Source: Macrostomum hystrix
Taxonomy: Eukaryota > Platyhelminthes > Macrostomidae
Reading direction: 5' to 3'
Length of the DNA: 64,000 nt
Assembly: GCA_950097015.1 (NCBI GenBank)
Contig: CATNEN010000034.1
Coordinates: 2,519,501 to 2,583,500, forward strand
The notes below the pieces were generated by a model. It was not told the DNA's origin, searched no databases, and saw only the letters and a program-made list of their open reading frames with translations. Made by a program: the position numbers and the translations under genes. Below are positions 1-10,076 of this stretch, piece by piece (within the stretch, counting starts at the first letter, position 1; each line of letters starts with the position of its first letter).

Positions 1-377
1 ATTTTATCCTGGGTTTTATTATCCTATATTTTCATATCCCTCTATCCCCCCAACCGCTTCTACTCTCAGCGTTACTTCAATCCTTTGCAATATCGATGAG
101 TTCAAATCAATCTCGCCGGCCAGCTTATCAGGGAGTTCCTGATAATAGTTGCCGGCACTAGCCATCTAATCAGCCAGCTGTTTATTTAATCCAAAACTAA
201 CTGCCCGCGGATCAAATACGTATGGATGGGATTATACTTACAGTAATGCATATAGCCTTGAGCACACATATTGGGTGTTACATCTGCCCTGACTTTTCCA
301 TCGTTTAAGTCTGGGTCTAGAATAGAAAGTCCAAAATGTTAAAAACGAACCAAACTGGCAGTAAAAGCATAAGTCAG
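1..377. other. Spacer with SINE remnant
   Basis: No gene is seen. Bases about 255-315 read on the minus strand as a decayed piece of the SINE body found elsewhere in the window: the segment containing ACATCTGCCCTGACTTT matches the reverse complement of the conserved AAAGTCAGGGCAGATGT block. The rest shows nothing recognisable. Confidence 0.5.
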
Positions 378-1490
378 TGGGGAGATGAGACAGGGTAGAT
401 ATAAGACAGGGTAGATATAAGACAGGGTAGATATAAGACAGGGTAGATATAAGACAGGGTAGATATAAGACAGGGTAGATATAAGACAGGGTAGATATAA
501 GACAGGGTAGATATAAGACAGGGTAGATATAAGACAGGGTAGATATAAGACAGGGTAGATATAAGACAGGGTAGATATAAGACAGGGTAGATATAAGACA
601 GGGTAGATATAAGACAGGGTAGATATAAGACAGGGTAGATATAAGACAGGGTAGATATAAGACAGGGTAGATATAAGACAGGGTAGATATAAGACAGGGT
701 AGATATAAGACAGGGTAGATATAAGACAGGGTAGATATAAGACAGGGTAGATATAAGACAGGGTAGATATAAGACAGGGTAGATATAAGACAGGGTAGAT
801 ATAAGACAGGGTAGATATAAGACAGGGGTGAAATGAGACAGGGGAGAGATGAGACAGGGGAGAGATGAGACAGGGGAGAGATGAGACAGGGGAGAGATGA
901 GACAGGGGAGAGATGAGACAGGGGAGAGATGAGACAGGGGTGAGATGAGACAGGGGAGAGATGAGACAGGGGAGAGATGAGACAGGGGAGAGATGAGACA
1001 GGGGAGAGATGAGACAGGGGAGAGATGAGATAGGAGAGAGATAAGACAGGAGAGAGGTGAGACAGGGGACAGCTGAGACAGAGGAGAGATGAGACAGGGG
1101 AGAGATGAGACAGGGGAGAGATGAGACAGGGGAGAGATGAGACAGGGGACAGCTGAGACAGAGGAGATATAAGACAGGGTAGATATAAGACAGGGGAGAG
1201 ATGAGACAGGGTAGATATAAGACAGGGGAGAGATGAGACAGGGTAGATATAAGACAGGGGTGAGATGAGACAGGGGAGAGATGAGACAGGGGAGAGATGA
1301 GACAGGGGAGAGATGAGACAGGGGAGAGATGAGACAGGGGAGAGATGAGACAGGGGAGAGATGAGACAGGGGAGAGATGAGACAGGGGAGAGATGAGACA
1401 GGGGAGAGATGAGACAGGGGAGAGCTGAGACAGGGGAGAGATGAGACAGGGGAGAGATGAGACAGGGGAGAGTTGAGGCTGATGAGGGGT
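378..1490. repeat. 16-bp minisatellite, two monomer types
   Basis: About 70 copies of a 16-bp unit. The left part (about 390-825) is a nearly perfect run of GACAGGGTAGATATAA. The right part is built on GAGACAGGGGAGAGAT, with variants such as GACAGGGGACAGCTGA, and the two types alternate around 1165-1260. The plus strand is purine-rich. The long minus-strand open frame across it is periodic and is treated as an artefact. Confidence 0.95.
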
Positions 1491-3437
1491 GAGACCGGGT
1501 AGATTAAGGGGATGCCAATCCCTGTCCTCAGTGATTAGCCCTAATGCTTTTGAAGTGTAGAACAAGCTCAAAGCCTTCTCTCGAAGTGAAAGCGGTAGGG
1601 TCGAACCCCTGAAGATTCGAGTCCCTGAGAGCACCTTAAGCAGCCCTGAATCATATATGTATAAGTCAGCGGTGTGAAATAGAATATTCACATTTAGCTA
1701 AGGGACAGACTGGCCGATAAGGAAGTGACTGAGATGGAATGGGATCTCTTATCTATCCCCTTAAATGAGATTCCCCTCTTCCCAATCAAGCTTCACTAAT
1801 ATATTTCCTTTCCAACTGATCTCCAATTCCAATGAATAACTGATCAAACCTGCGAATAGGTTTCAAAGCAACGAATTGTGTACTTTAAAAATAGACTAAA
1901 GTGTAGTAGACCACATCCAAGGAATAGCTTAGTCAAACAGTTTTGTCTATGGTAGGAAGTGGGGGCTTCCCCCCACACCCCCTTCTCTCTCTACCCCTCG
2001 CGGTTTATACCCATAGACTAAAGCACATAGCTATGCAGCTCGCGCTGCAATGACATTAACACTCATAGTGCAGCAAAAATCATTAATGTCTATAGTCTAT
2101 GGACAAGACCATGGACTAGAGCCATCGAAGCAATCGTCAGTATTGCCCAAACCAAAGCAGGGTCTGGGAAGGACCCAGGCAACTGCGGATTGCTAATGAG
2201 AATGCAGGAAGAATCAAGTAGAAAAAGAGAGACTGGAAAAGATGGAGTGCAGCTAAAATGGCCGGCAATATAACTAACTAAAGAGCTATATTTAGGCCTT
2301 CATTTCTGCTTCGTTAGTATAGTCTCACGCCAAGAGAGCCAAGAGAGCGAGGGAGTGGGTGAGAAGAGGGGGTGGCTAGGAGCGACACGGACTCACTCTG
2401 GGAGAAAGCAATTCAGAGATGTAAGCCGCGAATTCTTTGCCATTCCTAGCGGCCTCTTCTCCACTTTCGTTCGTGTCCTTGGCTCTAGAAACATTCGCTT
2501 CTGTCATTTAGACTGCTTGCTGTCGGTGGGTGGTGACACGCAGTGCCGGGTTCTCTGAGTTTGTCGGGGTGGACCTCGAAGGTGTGAGTTGGTTAGCCAG
2601 CAGCCGTTTGCTCAGTTGTTCTCAAATCGATTGAAGAGATGGCGGGCTTAGTTGAAAGTAGGAGAAAGGGGAGACGAGATGAGATGGTGAAGATGAAGGA
2701 ACTGACGGTAAGAATTTCCTTTTTCAGTCGCATAGGCAGTTCCCGCCTGAGCCTCTTCTTAAAAAAATAGCACACAAGCATGAGCAGCGGCTACTCACAA
2801 TCTACTGGCCTTATTTTCTTGGCTCACATCCTCTGTGACTGCGGTGAAGCCGGGAAAGAAAGGGAGTCGAGAGGCTGAGTGAAAAAATCCTCATGGGAGA
2901 AATGAGCGAGTGAGTCGGGAGCCGAAGAGCACTCGGGCTGGGAGGCCGCTGGGTGAGCAGGTTGAAACAGCTGAGCAAGTGGCTCTGTGCCTTCGCTAAA
3001 TTATTTAGGGTGAAGTCTTGGCGCAGTCAGTCTCAGCTGATCAGCTGATCACTTTCTCTGAAGATATCAACAAAGTATTTATATTTCTGTTTGCTCTCGA
3101 CTGGAACAATGTGTCCTTTATAAATACACAGCTGTGAGATTTTATCAGCATTAGCTGGGGGGTAATTGATGGTAGGTATGGCACCCACCCAGTCCATGGA
3201 CTTAACAGCCGTACGCAGCCTTCAGATGCGGCACATCTGGCCCTGTTGAGACAGACGTAAATAACTGTTATTGTGACTATCTATTGCATTCGATACCAAA
3301 ACTGTCAATCTTTACAACGGAGCTCGTAGCCCTGAGACGTCGGGTGTTCGAATCATGGCCCAATGGAAGCAATATGTATTATTGAGAATATCACAATTAG
3401 CTTAGGTAGACATTTGCGTTGGTGTGTTTCCTTCCCC
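1491..3437. other. Spacer, no gene seen
   Basis: No convincing coding exon. It holds a GC-rich hairpin-bearing stretch at about 1920-2115 (see findings), several short unsupported open frames, and at about 3316-3360 a tRNA-like B-box (GTGTTCGAATCA) that may be an old tRNA-derived repeat. Confidence 0.4.
1920..2115. repeat. Hairpin-rich element of unknown kind
   Basis: A GGGGG-CTT-CCCCC hairpin near 1966-1980 is followed by repeated and inverted copies of a TCTATGG/CCATAGAC motif (about 1945, 2011, 2092 and 2107). The clustering of inverted short motifs suggests a small non-autonomous mobile element or a folded RNA source. I cannot place it in a known family. Confidence 0.25.
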
Positions 3438-3806
3438 TGGGGGGTCGGTGGCAGAGCGGTCAACGCGTTCGCCTTGCGCACCAAGGTCCCTGCGCTCGAT
3501 TCCGCGGCGAGGCCACATTTATTTGGGGCGCAGCCGCGGAGAGAAGGCTTTGGGGGCTTGTCGTGCAATTTGCGCCCTTGAGGGCCAACCTCCAAGCCAC
3601 AGTGAGAGTGTACACTGCCTGACGATGAGAAAGTCAGGGCAGATGTACACACCTGTGTGAGCGTATGCCTGCGTACACTATCTGTGTGTGTGCTCAGGAG
3701 TCAGCGAAATGGGCAGAATTGCCTTCTCGCTGGCTGCGGTTCTAGTGTCACCAAATGAAGTGCCATTGCGCGCAGCCCTCCTGCACTTATTATTATCAGT
3801 ACTATT
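3438..3806 (+). mobile_element. tRNA-derived SINE, full-length copy A
   Basis: The head has a pol III A-box (TGGCAGAGCGG) and a B-box-like GCTCGATTCC. The body shares with the other copies the blocks GAGAGAAGGCTT, CCCTTGAGG, GATGAGAAAGTCAGGGCAGA, TCAGCGAAATGGGCAGAATT and GTGTCACCAAATG. The tail is a short TTATTATTA repeat. Length is about 365 bp. Open frames across it are not coding. Confidence 0.85.
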
Positions 3807-5630
3807 CCTCGCCCAGTCCATGGACTGAACAGTTGTACACAGACAACTGTTAGAATCGCAGCGCTATAGTTCAAGGCAAAACTATTGTAGTGTGAAGAAG
3901 TGATCCGTGCTAATATCTTATGATGCCACCTGTTGCCTGTGTCTCTGAGGCTACGTGTTACGTAATACTGCAGAGAATCTGAAAGACGGGCAGGAGTAGC
4001 GATGAGGCTAATGCCTGTTGAAAAAATGTCCATTAGTCAGCTGTCCTCAAACCGCACAGCCTGTTTCTGCACCCCCCACGGTGGGGAGCGGATGAGACGC
4101 GGGATTTGCATGCATAAAAAATCAACCCTCCTCCATCGCCAGACTAATCTGTGCGCTCCTGAAATTAGTTTTCTCACCATTCCGTCCAAGCAGTGCCACC
4201 CAGCCCACACCCAATGCCCGGGCGAGCCAAGCTAGACATTGTATAGGAATGAAATCGAGCGGCAGCAGAAACGATCGAGCCAGCAAGCAGTTACCTATGA
4301 CTCATCAGCCCAATCGTCCAGCTGCAAATGCAGAGACAATGCCTCCCCGAAGATAGTAAAAATACGAAGCTCCATGTTTCGCTGTTTAGGCCCACCCCAG
4401 GAGAACATTGGCACTAGTTTGTGAGTACCGGCTTAGACTCCGTCCTCATCCGTGTGTGCTTCTCTCTTCCTCAACCAGTTCTCCCTCCTCTACCCTCTCT
4501 CATTTCCTCCAAGGGCTGTGTTGAGCTTACAGCTTCTAAATTTCGTCTTCATTGAGCTATGCGGCTGCACGCGCATGCATGGAGAGAGCTTAGCCCCAGC
4601 TCATAGGCCTCAAAAACAAGCTTATTCCCACACTGGTCCCCAGGGCACAGATGTCTTGAAGGGGGACACCCAGTTGGTATAGCTGCTATCGTCATATCTT
4701 ATTTATTGCAGAATTTGTCAGCACGAGAGCAGTTCGGACAAATTCATATCTGTTCAGAATTATAAGTTTGTACTTTTAGCTAGCGATAGGGCCGGTTAAA
4801 AAATTCCTATTAAAGCTTTCGACTACAAACTGAGAGGTCGTGAGTTCGAATCGCAGTCCATGGGAAACTATTTTCTGTTCCTGAGAAAAATACTCAATTC
4901 CAAATTTATGTCAACCAGCTCTAAAATGGTTACCATCATTAGCTCTCAACGAAAGGTCAGAAGTTCGAATCTTAGCCTTGAGCAGCTGTACACAGCACTT
5001 GGATGCCCCGCACAATAGCCGCGGGTGGTGCCACTTGTTAAAAGTACAAACTGGTCATTTTGTGCTACTAGGGATTGCAGTAAACTGTGAGCTGTGAAAG
5101 TAATGGACAGTTAGTTCAATTAATGCACTACTAGATAGCGATAAACCAGTTTGATACAACTAGGCAAAGTGTAATTTCGAGCATATTTAAAAATGACGCA
5201 GTTTTTATAACTGACGAAAATGATTGTTATAACAAATGTGTACCAATACGAACCAGAATGAATGCACGAGACGCTGTGTATGCAATTAAAGCAGTATTTG
5301 AGACAACCAAGGATTGATTTATTGCAATTTTCGCAGACTTCACACGTCGGTCATTTTAGATCGAAACTTCAATGCTTTATTATAAAAATGGAATGGGGGC
5401 AAACTCAGTTTAGAGATGAAATTAGCAGCACAGTAGAATGTACTTATAGCCAAATGTACTTGTCTAACTGAGAAGATCAGTAAATACTGTCTACTTGATG
5501 ATGTCTAAGGGCTGTTTGTGGGTATCAAACGTAGATTTTTGCATAAAAGCATAAAAACGAACAAAAGCCTAAGTGGGCAGCATAAGTGGGACATTGTTCA
5601 TGTGGCATTGAGTACGTACTACGCATTGTT
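3807..5630. other. Spacer with tRNA-like relics
   Basis: No gene is supported. Two tRNA 3'-half-like segments lie at about 4800-4862 and 4920-4978, each with a B-box-like GTTCGAATC. A motif containing CCAGTCCATGGACT at about 3823 recurs at about 3189. TTTATT at 5376-5381 (AATAAA on minus) could serve the LRR gene. Confidence 0.4.
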
Positions 5631-7205
5631 TCATACCAAGCGATGAGAAGGAGTGATCAGGAGAGAATAGCAGGCGACCAAAAGTCCAAAGAGGACGGCG
5701 GGTGTCGATGATCTCCCGGTCGAGGACTTCCTGTTGAAAGATTTCGCCGATGAAGCTGCAGCGGCGGATCCTGAGAGCTCCTCCGAGGTTGCGCCGCTGT
5801 GCTCATGCTCGTGCAGCCCGTGGTTGTCTTGGGCGTGCAGAGTGGCGCGGCTGATGCTGGCGCAGTTGGACTCCTGCAGGTATTCGCTCTCAGGATCGAA
5901 CCAACGACCGCACCGGCAGCTATACTGGGCGCCGAAGTGTCGCCAGCTGACGGACTCGTTCTTGGCCCGACCGGCGTCGTCCCACTTCCATTGGTCGCGG
6001 CACAGGCTGAGGGCGGCCATCTCGAAGTACTTGGCCTTGTGGGCGTGACCGAAACGCCAGCCGGACAGCAGGTGGCGCTCGAAGTCAGGCGGGCCGCTGC
6101 ACACGCCGATGATGGCCGCGGCGGTCACCTTCACCCGGGTGAAGTTATACATCTCGCAGCCGCACTGCAGCGGGTTGTCGTACAAGTCGACACTGCTGGA
6201 GTCCCAGCGGCAGGGGTCACTGGAGTCCACGGTGGGGTGGCCCAGGAAGGTCGGCCGGCCGATGCGGTTCTGGCGCAGATTCAGAGTCAGCGGTAGGCGC
6301 AGGCTGGAGAATGTGAAGTCGCCCAGAGTTTCAATCTCGTTGCTGCTGAAGTCCAGGTTTAGGCGGCCCCGACCGCTGAACGGAAAGCGAAGCCGGAGGA
6401 AGCTGACGGCGTCGAGCTCTTTGATGCGGTTGCGCGCCAGATGCAGCGCGTCAATCGTCAACAGCGGCGCCAGGAACTCCGCAGGCAGGCCGGTCAGCCC
6501 CATGCCGTTGAGCCGCAAGGTGCGGAGGCTGCTGGCCAGCGGCTGCATCAGGTTGGGATTTTCCATCACCGCTCCAGCCGGGTTGTCGCTGAGGTCGAGC
6601 ATCTCCACTCCTGGCGCGTCAGCAAACAAGTCCTCTGGCATGCGGCCGAGACGGTTGAAGGTCAGGTCCAGGCTGCGGAGGCTGCTCCCGGGGCCCTGCA
6701 GAGCGCCCCGCATGAATTCGCTGGCCCCGACATCTTTCAGCGACAGTTCAGCGAGGCCAACGAAGCCTGCCAGGTGATCGCCGGTTATCAAAGGCATCTT
6801 TGCCCTGGCCAGGTTCAGGACGCGAACCGAGGGCAGGAAGCGAGCGAACGCCCTGTCAGCGGAGAGCGCCAGTGTCTCATTAGAGTTGAGTCTGCTGCGG
6901 CTGCAGTCCAGTGTCAGACTGAGGTTGACTCGCTCGCACAATGGCGAGCCGCTTTTGCCTTCGCATGAGCCGAAGATGGCCACCTCACGGCAGGTCACGG
7001 AGCAGCGGCCGTTGGCGACTGCGCCCAGCTGGCTGGAGCCGTCGCAGGAGGTGGCCGCAGGCGTGCCAGCAGCAGCCGCACTGGAAGTTTCCACTGCGAG
7101 AGCCGCTGCCGGAAGCAGGAAGTGCACAATGACTGGGAGAGCTGACCAGAGTGACATTTGCGGCGTCGGGGAAGATGGCTGTGGGACGGCCGGGCAGGCA
7201 CTCAT
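5631..7205 (-). CDS. Secreted or membrane-anchored leucine-rich repeat protein
   Basis: Single-exon gene, 524 codons from the first ATG (7205). A second ATG at 7157 gives a better signal peptide (MSLWSALPVIVHFLLPAAALA), and a TATA-like site at 7231-7236 would put transcription start near 7205, so 7157 is my preferred start. After a cysteine-rich N-terminal cap come about six to eight LRRs at residues about 115-330 (for example LRSLDLTFNRLGRMPEDLF). A C-terminal LRR cap follows (NPLQCGCEMYNF, later cysteines in CSGPP). A second cysteine cluster (YSCRCGRWFD) and a Ser-rich stretch precede a hydrophobic C-terminus (AVLFGLLVACYSLLI), which suggests a GPI signal or single membrane anchor. LRR ectodomains usually bind proteins at the cell surface; the ligand is unknown. 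It heads the minus-strand secreted-protein cluster. The LRR call is firm, the specific family is not. Confidence 0.85.
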   Translation of the reverse strand: MSACPAVPQPSSPTPQMSLWSALPVIVHFLLPAAALAVETSSAAAAGTPAATSCDGSSQLGAVANGRCSVTCREVAIFGSCEGKSGSPLCERVNLSLTLDCSRSRLNSNETLALSADRAFARFLPSVRVLNLARAKMPLITGDHLAGFVGLAELSLKDVGASEFMRGALQGPGSSLRSLDLTFNRLGRMPEDLFADAPGVEMLDLSDNPAGAVMENPNLMQPLASSLRTLRLNGMGLTGLPAEFLAPLLTIDALHLARNRIKELDAVSFLRLRFPFSGRGRLNLDFSSNEIETLGDFTFSSLRLPLTLNLRQNRIGRPTFLGHPTVDSSDPCRWDSSSVDLYDNPLQCGCEMYNFTRVKVTAAAIIGVCSGPPDFERHLLSGWRFGHAHKAKYFEMAALSLCRDQWKWDDAGRAKNESVSWRHFGAQYSCRCGRWFDPESEYLQESNCASISRATLHAQDNHGLHEHEHSGATSEELSGSAAAASSAKSFNRKSSTGRSSTPAVLFGLLVACYSLLITPSHRLV

Positions 7206-7230
7206 GGCACTCAGGCACTCATGGCTTAGG

Positions 7231-7237
7231 TATATCC
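7231..7237 (-). promoter_or_regulatory. TATA-like box of LRR gene
   Basis: The minus strand reads GATATA here. It lies about 75-80 bp upstream of the ATG at 7157 and only 26 bp from the upstream ATG at 7205, which favours 7157 as the start. Confidence 0.3.
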
Positions 7238-7483
7238 CTCTAGTACTGACTCACAGGGGAAGAGACACACGCCTTCTTCGATTGGTTGAATTTCCCAACG
7301 GGGTCAAAAATGGATCAGCTAATGTGCGCACAGGGGGAACAGGATTCTTCGACTCTTCAGACACTACTGACTAGTAATGTTTCGATTTAAAAAAAGTAGC
7401 ACGTAGTTAAAAAGGAAAAGGAGAAATATTTTTAATTAACAGACTGATTTATTTGTGTTTGTTTACGAAAAAAAGTCAACATT

Positions 7484-7760
7484 CAGGGGGGTTAGTGGCG
7501 TCGCGGTGAACATGTTTGCCTCTCGCACCAAGATTCCTGAGCTCGATTCCGCGGCGAGGCCTGATGAATACCTATATTCATTTCGGGTGCAGCTGCGGAG
7601 AGAAGGCTTACGCCTTGAGGGCCAACCTCCACGGCACAGTGAGAGTGTACACTGCCTGACGATGAGAAAGTCAGGGCAGATGTACACACCTGTGGCTGCG
7701 GGTCTACTGTCACCAAATGGTCTGCCACTGCTCACAGTCCTTCTGCAATTGTTAATAACA
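7484..7760 (+). mobile_element. tRNA-derived SINE, copy B with internal deletion
   Basis: The head is mutated (GGCGTCGCGGTGAACATG in the A-box region). Then follow CTCGATTCCGCGGCGAGG, the AAAGTCAGGGCAGATGTACA block and, after a deletion, the GTCACCAAATGG tail. It lies antisense within the probable 3' UTR of the minus-strand gene ending at 7780: the first minus-strand AATAAA (TTTATT at 7448-7453) is beyond it. Confidence 0.85.
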
Positions 7761-7779
7761 TAGGCGCAAGTACTATCAA

Positions 7780-8757
7780 CTACCAGGGGCAAAGTAGGTC
7801 CAGCTGCAGGAACTCTAGAGTGCTCAGAGCAGCTTTGGCGATCGCGTAGCAGATCATTCGACCCTTAAGCGTCGCATCCGCCTGCCTGTGAAATCCCAGT
7901 CTCAGGCAGCGGGGCTCAGAGCTCAATTGCCAGGCCATATCATTCTCAGCGGCAAGGTAGGATCCGTTTTTGTAGAAGTTGCTCAGAGTCTTGCCATTGA
8001 ACGCCGCGCCCAGCGAGACGGCCTGAGCTGTTCCGCCAAGAAGGAGCTGGTCCTGGCCGGATTGGCGCGTCTCAACGTTGTCAGGATAGCTAGCCAGGCT
8101 CAGAAACCGATGCTCTACCCACGCACGCCCATCGCGATCGCCGAACAGCCCTGATTGAGGCGAATAGCTCGTGCAGTCGTAGAAGAAGTGGTAGGTCGAC
8201 TGGTACATCGTTTGACGGACAACTTTGGCGAAGAATGAAAAGTTGCTCTGATAGTCGAGGAACTCCGACACCAAGGACCCGTTTCGAGTGTCCACCTCGA
8301 TGAAGTCGGAGATTGTGCCGGCAAAGTTCGCACCCTGCGCGTCCCTCGTGACCCTTCCGTGCGGCGTGGCGTCGAATGTGCCCGGATTGACGAGGTTGCT
8401 GAAGCTCTTCCTGAAATCGAACAGCACAACCAGCTTGGGCTTTACGTTGTTCCTGATGTGACTCAGGCACGGTCCTTGGATCGAAGAATTGTTTGAGGAA
8501 AACAGGTTTCTCAACTGGCGAGCAAAGTAGCAGGTGCTATTGGCGTGATACAGCACTGAACAACTGACGCTTTCTGCGCATGCCACAAAGCAGGTCCTCG
8601 GGTCCTGAACGCCTTCCAGCTTGCTGAGCTGCTGCAGACTGGCGTTGCTGCTGGGGCACAATGCAACCCGGCTAAACTTGACCTTGTATTCGAAAGCGCA
8701 TGCTAAGTTAACCGTATCTAAGCAGAACAAGGCGAAAAAACATAGCAGGTGCCTCAT
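7780..8757 (-). CDS. Secreted PAN/Apple-like plus LamG-like protein, paralogue 1
   Basis: Single exon, 325 aa. Signal peptide MRHLLCFFALFCLDTVNLAC. Residues about 34-105 carry a PAN/Apple-like module with the pattern TCFVACAESVSCSVLYHA, STCYFA and a closing PCLSH. Residues about 108-320 resemble a concanavalin-fold LamG domain: VVLFDFRKSFSNLVNPGTFD, DFIEVDTRNGSLV, FGDRDGRAWVEHRFLS, and the terminal KGRMICYAIAKAAL, like the G-x-I/M...AxL...EF ending of LamG3-type domains. It is closely related to three neighbours on the same strand (10077-11059, 12640-13830, 18501-19480). Expected to be extracellular and carbohydrate- or protein-binding; no specific role can be read. A TATA-like site lies 69 bp upstream. 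Domain assignment is inference from motifs. Confidence 0.85.
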   Translation of the reverse strand: MRHLLCFFALFCLDTVNLACAFEYKVKFSRVALCPSSNASLQQLSKLEGVQDPRTCFVACAESVSCSVLYHANSTCYFARQLRNLFSSNNSSIQGPCLSHIRNNVKPKLVVLFDFRKSFSNLVNPGTFDATPHGRVTRDAQGANFAGTISDFIEVDTRNGSLVSEFLDYQSNFSFFAKVVRQTMYQSTYHFFYDCTSYSPQSGLFGDRDGRAWVEHRFLSLASYPDNVETRQSGQDQLLLGGTAQAVSLGAAFNGKTLSNFYKNGSYLAAENDMAWQLSSEPRCLRLGFHRQADATLKGRMICYAIAKAALSTLEFLQLDLLCPW

Positions 8758-8819
8758 GCCTGCCTGGATACCTGCGTCTTAGTGTCAGCTAAAAATTGAT
8801 CATCGATAGCAAGATCAAC

Positions 8820-8826
8820 CTAAATA
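8820..8826 (-). promoter_or_regulatory. TATA-like box of paralogue 1
   Basis: Minus strand GGTATTTAGG, about 69 bp upstream of the ATG at 8757. The two better-matched paralogues have a similar box at the same distance. Confidence 0.4.
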
Positions 8827-9206
8827 CCTCCCATGGTGATGGCTTGTTGCCATGGAGATCACAGATGCCTTATATTCAAGTGGGAGAATGGCTTTCTGGA
8901 CTCACAAGATTGAATCAAGTTCAATACACTTAATTTAGAACAATCAGAATGAGCACTGCTTAGTGTGCTCAAGTGCTTCTTATTGCGTTTCTGTAGTTCT
9001 GCAGTGTCTCTACAGTTCCTTTGTTTTATCTTTCAAGTTTCCTAATTGAACGCTTGAACAAAGGTTCTCGTATTAATGCGATCCGTCAGGGTACTCAAAA
9101 ACTGAACAATAAAAGCCTGTTTCAGAAAAGTTGCTAATTTTCTAGATAATCGAAAATGTAGTGCAGTTATTCTCAAAACATTCTCAATAAGATGCAATTC
9201 GGTTCG

Positions 9207-9371
9207 GTTCGATTCCGCAGCGAGGCCACATTCATTTGGGGCGCAGGCTTGGAGGTTGGTCGTGCAATTTACGCACTTGAGGGCCAACCTCCAAGTCACA
9301 GTGATGGTGTACACTGCCTGACGATGAGAAAGTCAGGGCAGATGTACACACCTGTGTGATTGTGTGCCTGC
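9207..9371 (+). mobile_element. tRNA-derived SINE, fragment C
   Basis: Starts at the B-box (CGATTCCGCAGCGAGGCCAC), lacks the A-box half and has an internal deletion (GGGGCGCAGGCTTGGAGG). It ends after GATGTACACACCTGTGTG. A truncated, dead copy. Confidence 0.8.
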
Positions 9372-10076
9372 TAAAAGTATCTTGGTGCATGTCAAAGTCC
9401 GCACGCCAATGATTACCAAAAACAATCGGCCAGAGACAGTTAGCACTTGAAAGCCCTCACTGAAAATGTCATTCCCTCATGTTGTCAAGTCATCCTTCCA
9501 CTATGTTAGGCTCGGTGGATCAATAGACCACTTCTGTGGAACTGTGAATACCCAACAATCGATAGAAACAGGAGAGGCTTCTAGTTCCACTATTTGATTA
9601 TTAAAATGATGATTAAATTTTTTCAGCTTAATACTTCAGGACTCGACTCGAATTCTGTAACTGTAGAAACCCACGGGGTATTTCAACCACTCACATCTTT
9701 CTTTCTTCCAGAATCACGAAACATCACCATGTAACCATGTGGCCTATTGTCGCTGAATATATTTTAATTGGTTATTGGTCTTGGACAAGAATCGTTGAAC
9801 ATCTCGACGATGCTGCCGTCCGACGGCTTTGAAAGTCAGTTCATCGTAAATGGCGGAAAATTTTGATTCTAGTGGTGGACTTTCACGAAAATCGGTCATT
9901 AGGTTTGGGAGCTGTCGTGAAGCAGGCAGTGGGTACTTGAAATACACCTTGAAAGACAATACATGTCTTTCTAAATACAGATATAATATATGTCTTTCTT
10001 CACGGGGGAAAATCACGTCGTTTTTCTACTGCTAACTGATTGACTGAACTCTAGTTTAAAAAATAATTGCAAAGAA

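Larger units (their letters stand above)
8758..10076. other. Spacer between paralogues 1 and 2
   Basis: Contains the promoter of paralogue 1, SINE fragment C and AT-rich sequence with no supported gene. Confidence 0.5.

Noticed and set aside
339-1691. 450-codon minus-strand open frame of LSPVSSLPCLIS repeats
   Set aside because: It is the translation of the 16-bp minisatellite, with no domain, start context or splice support.
3438-3500. SINE heads as real tRNA genes
   Set aside because: A- and B-box are present but acceptor and anticodon stems do not pair fully and the same body follows each copy, so these are SINE heads.
5799-6777. Plus-strand open frames opposite the LRR gene
   Set aside because: Shadow frames of a GC-rich coding sequence; no domain, while the minus frame has signal peptide, LRRs and caps.
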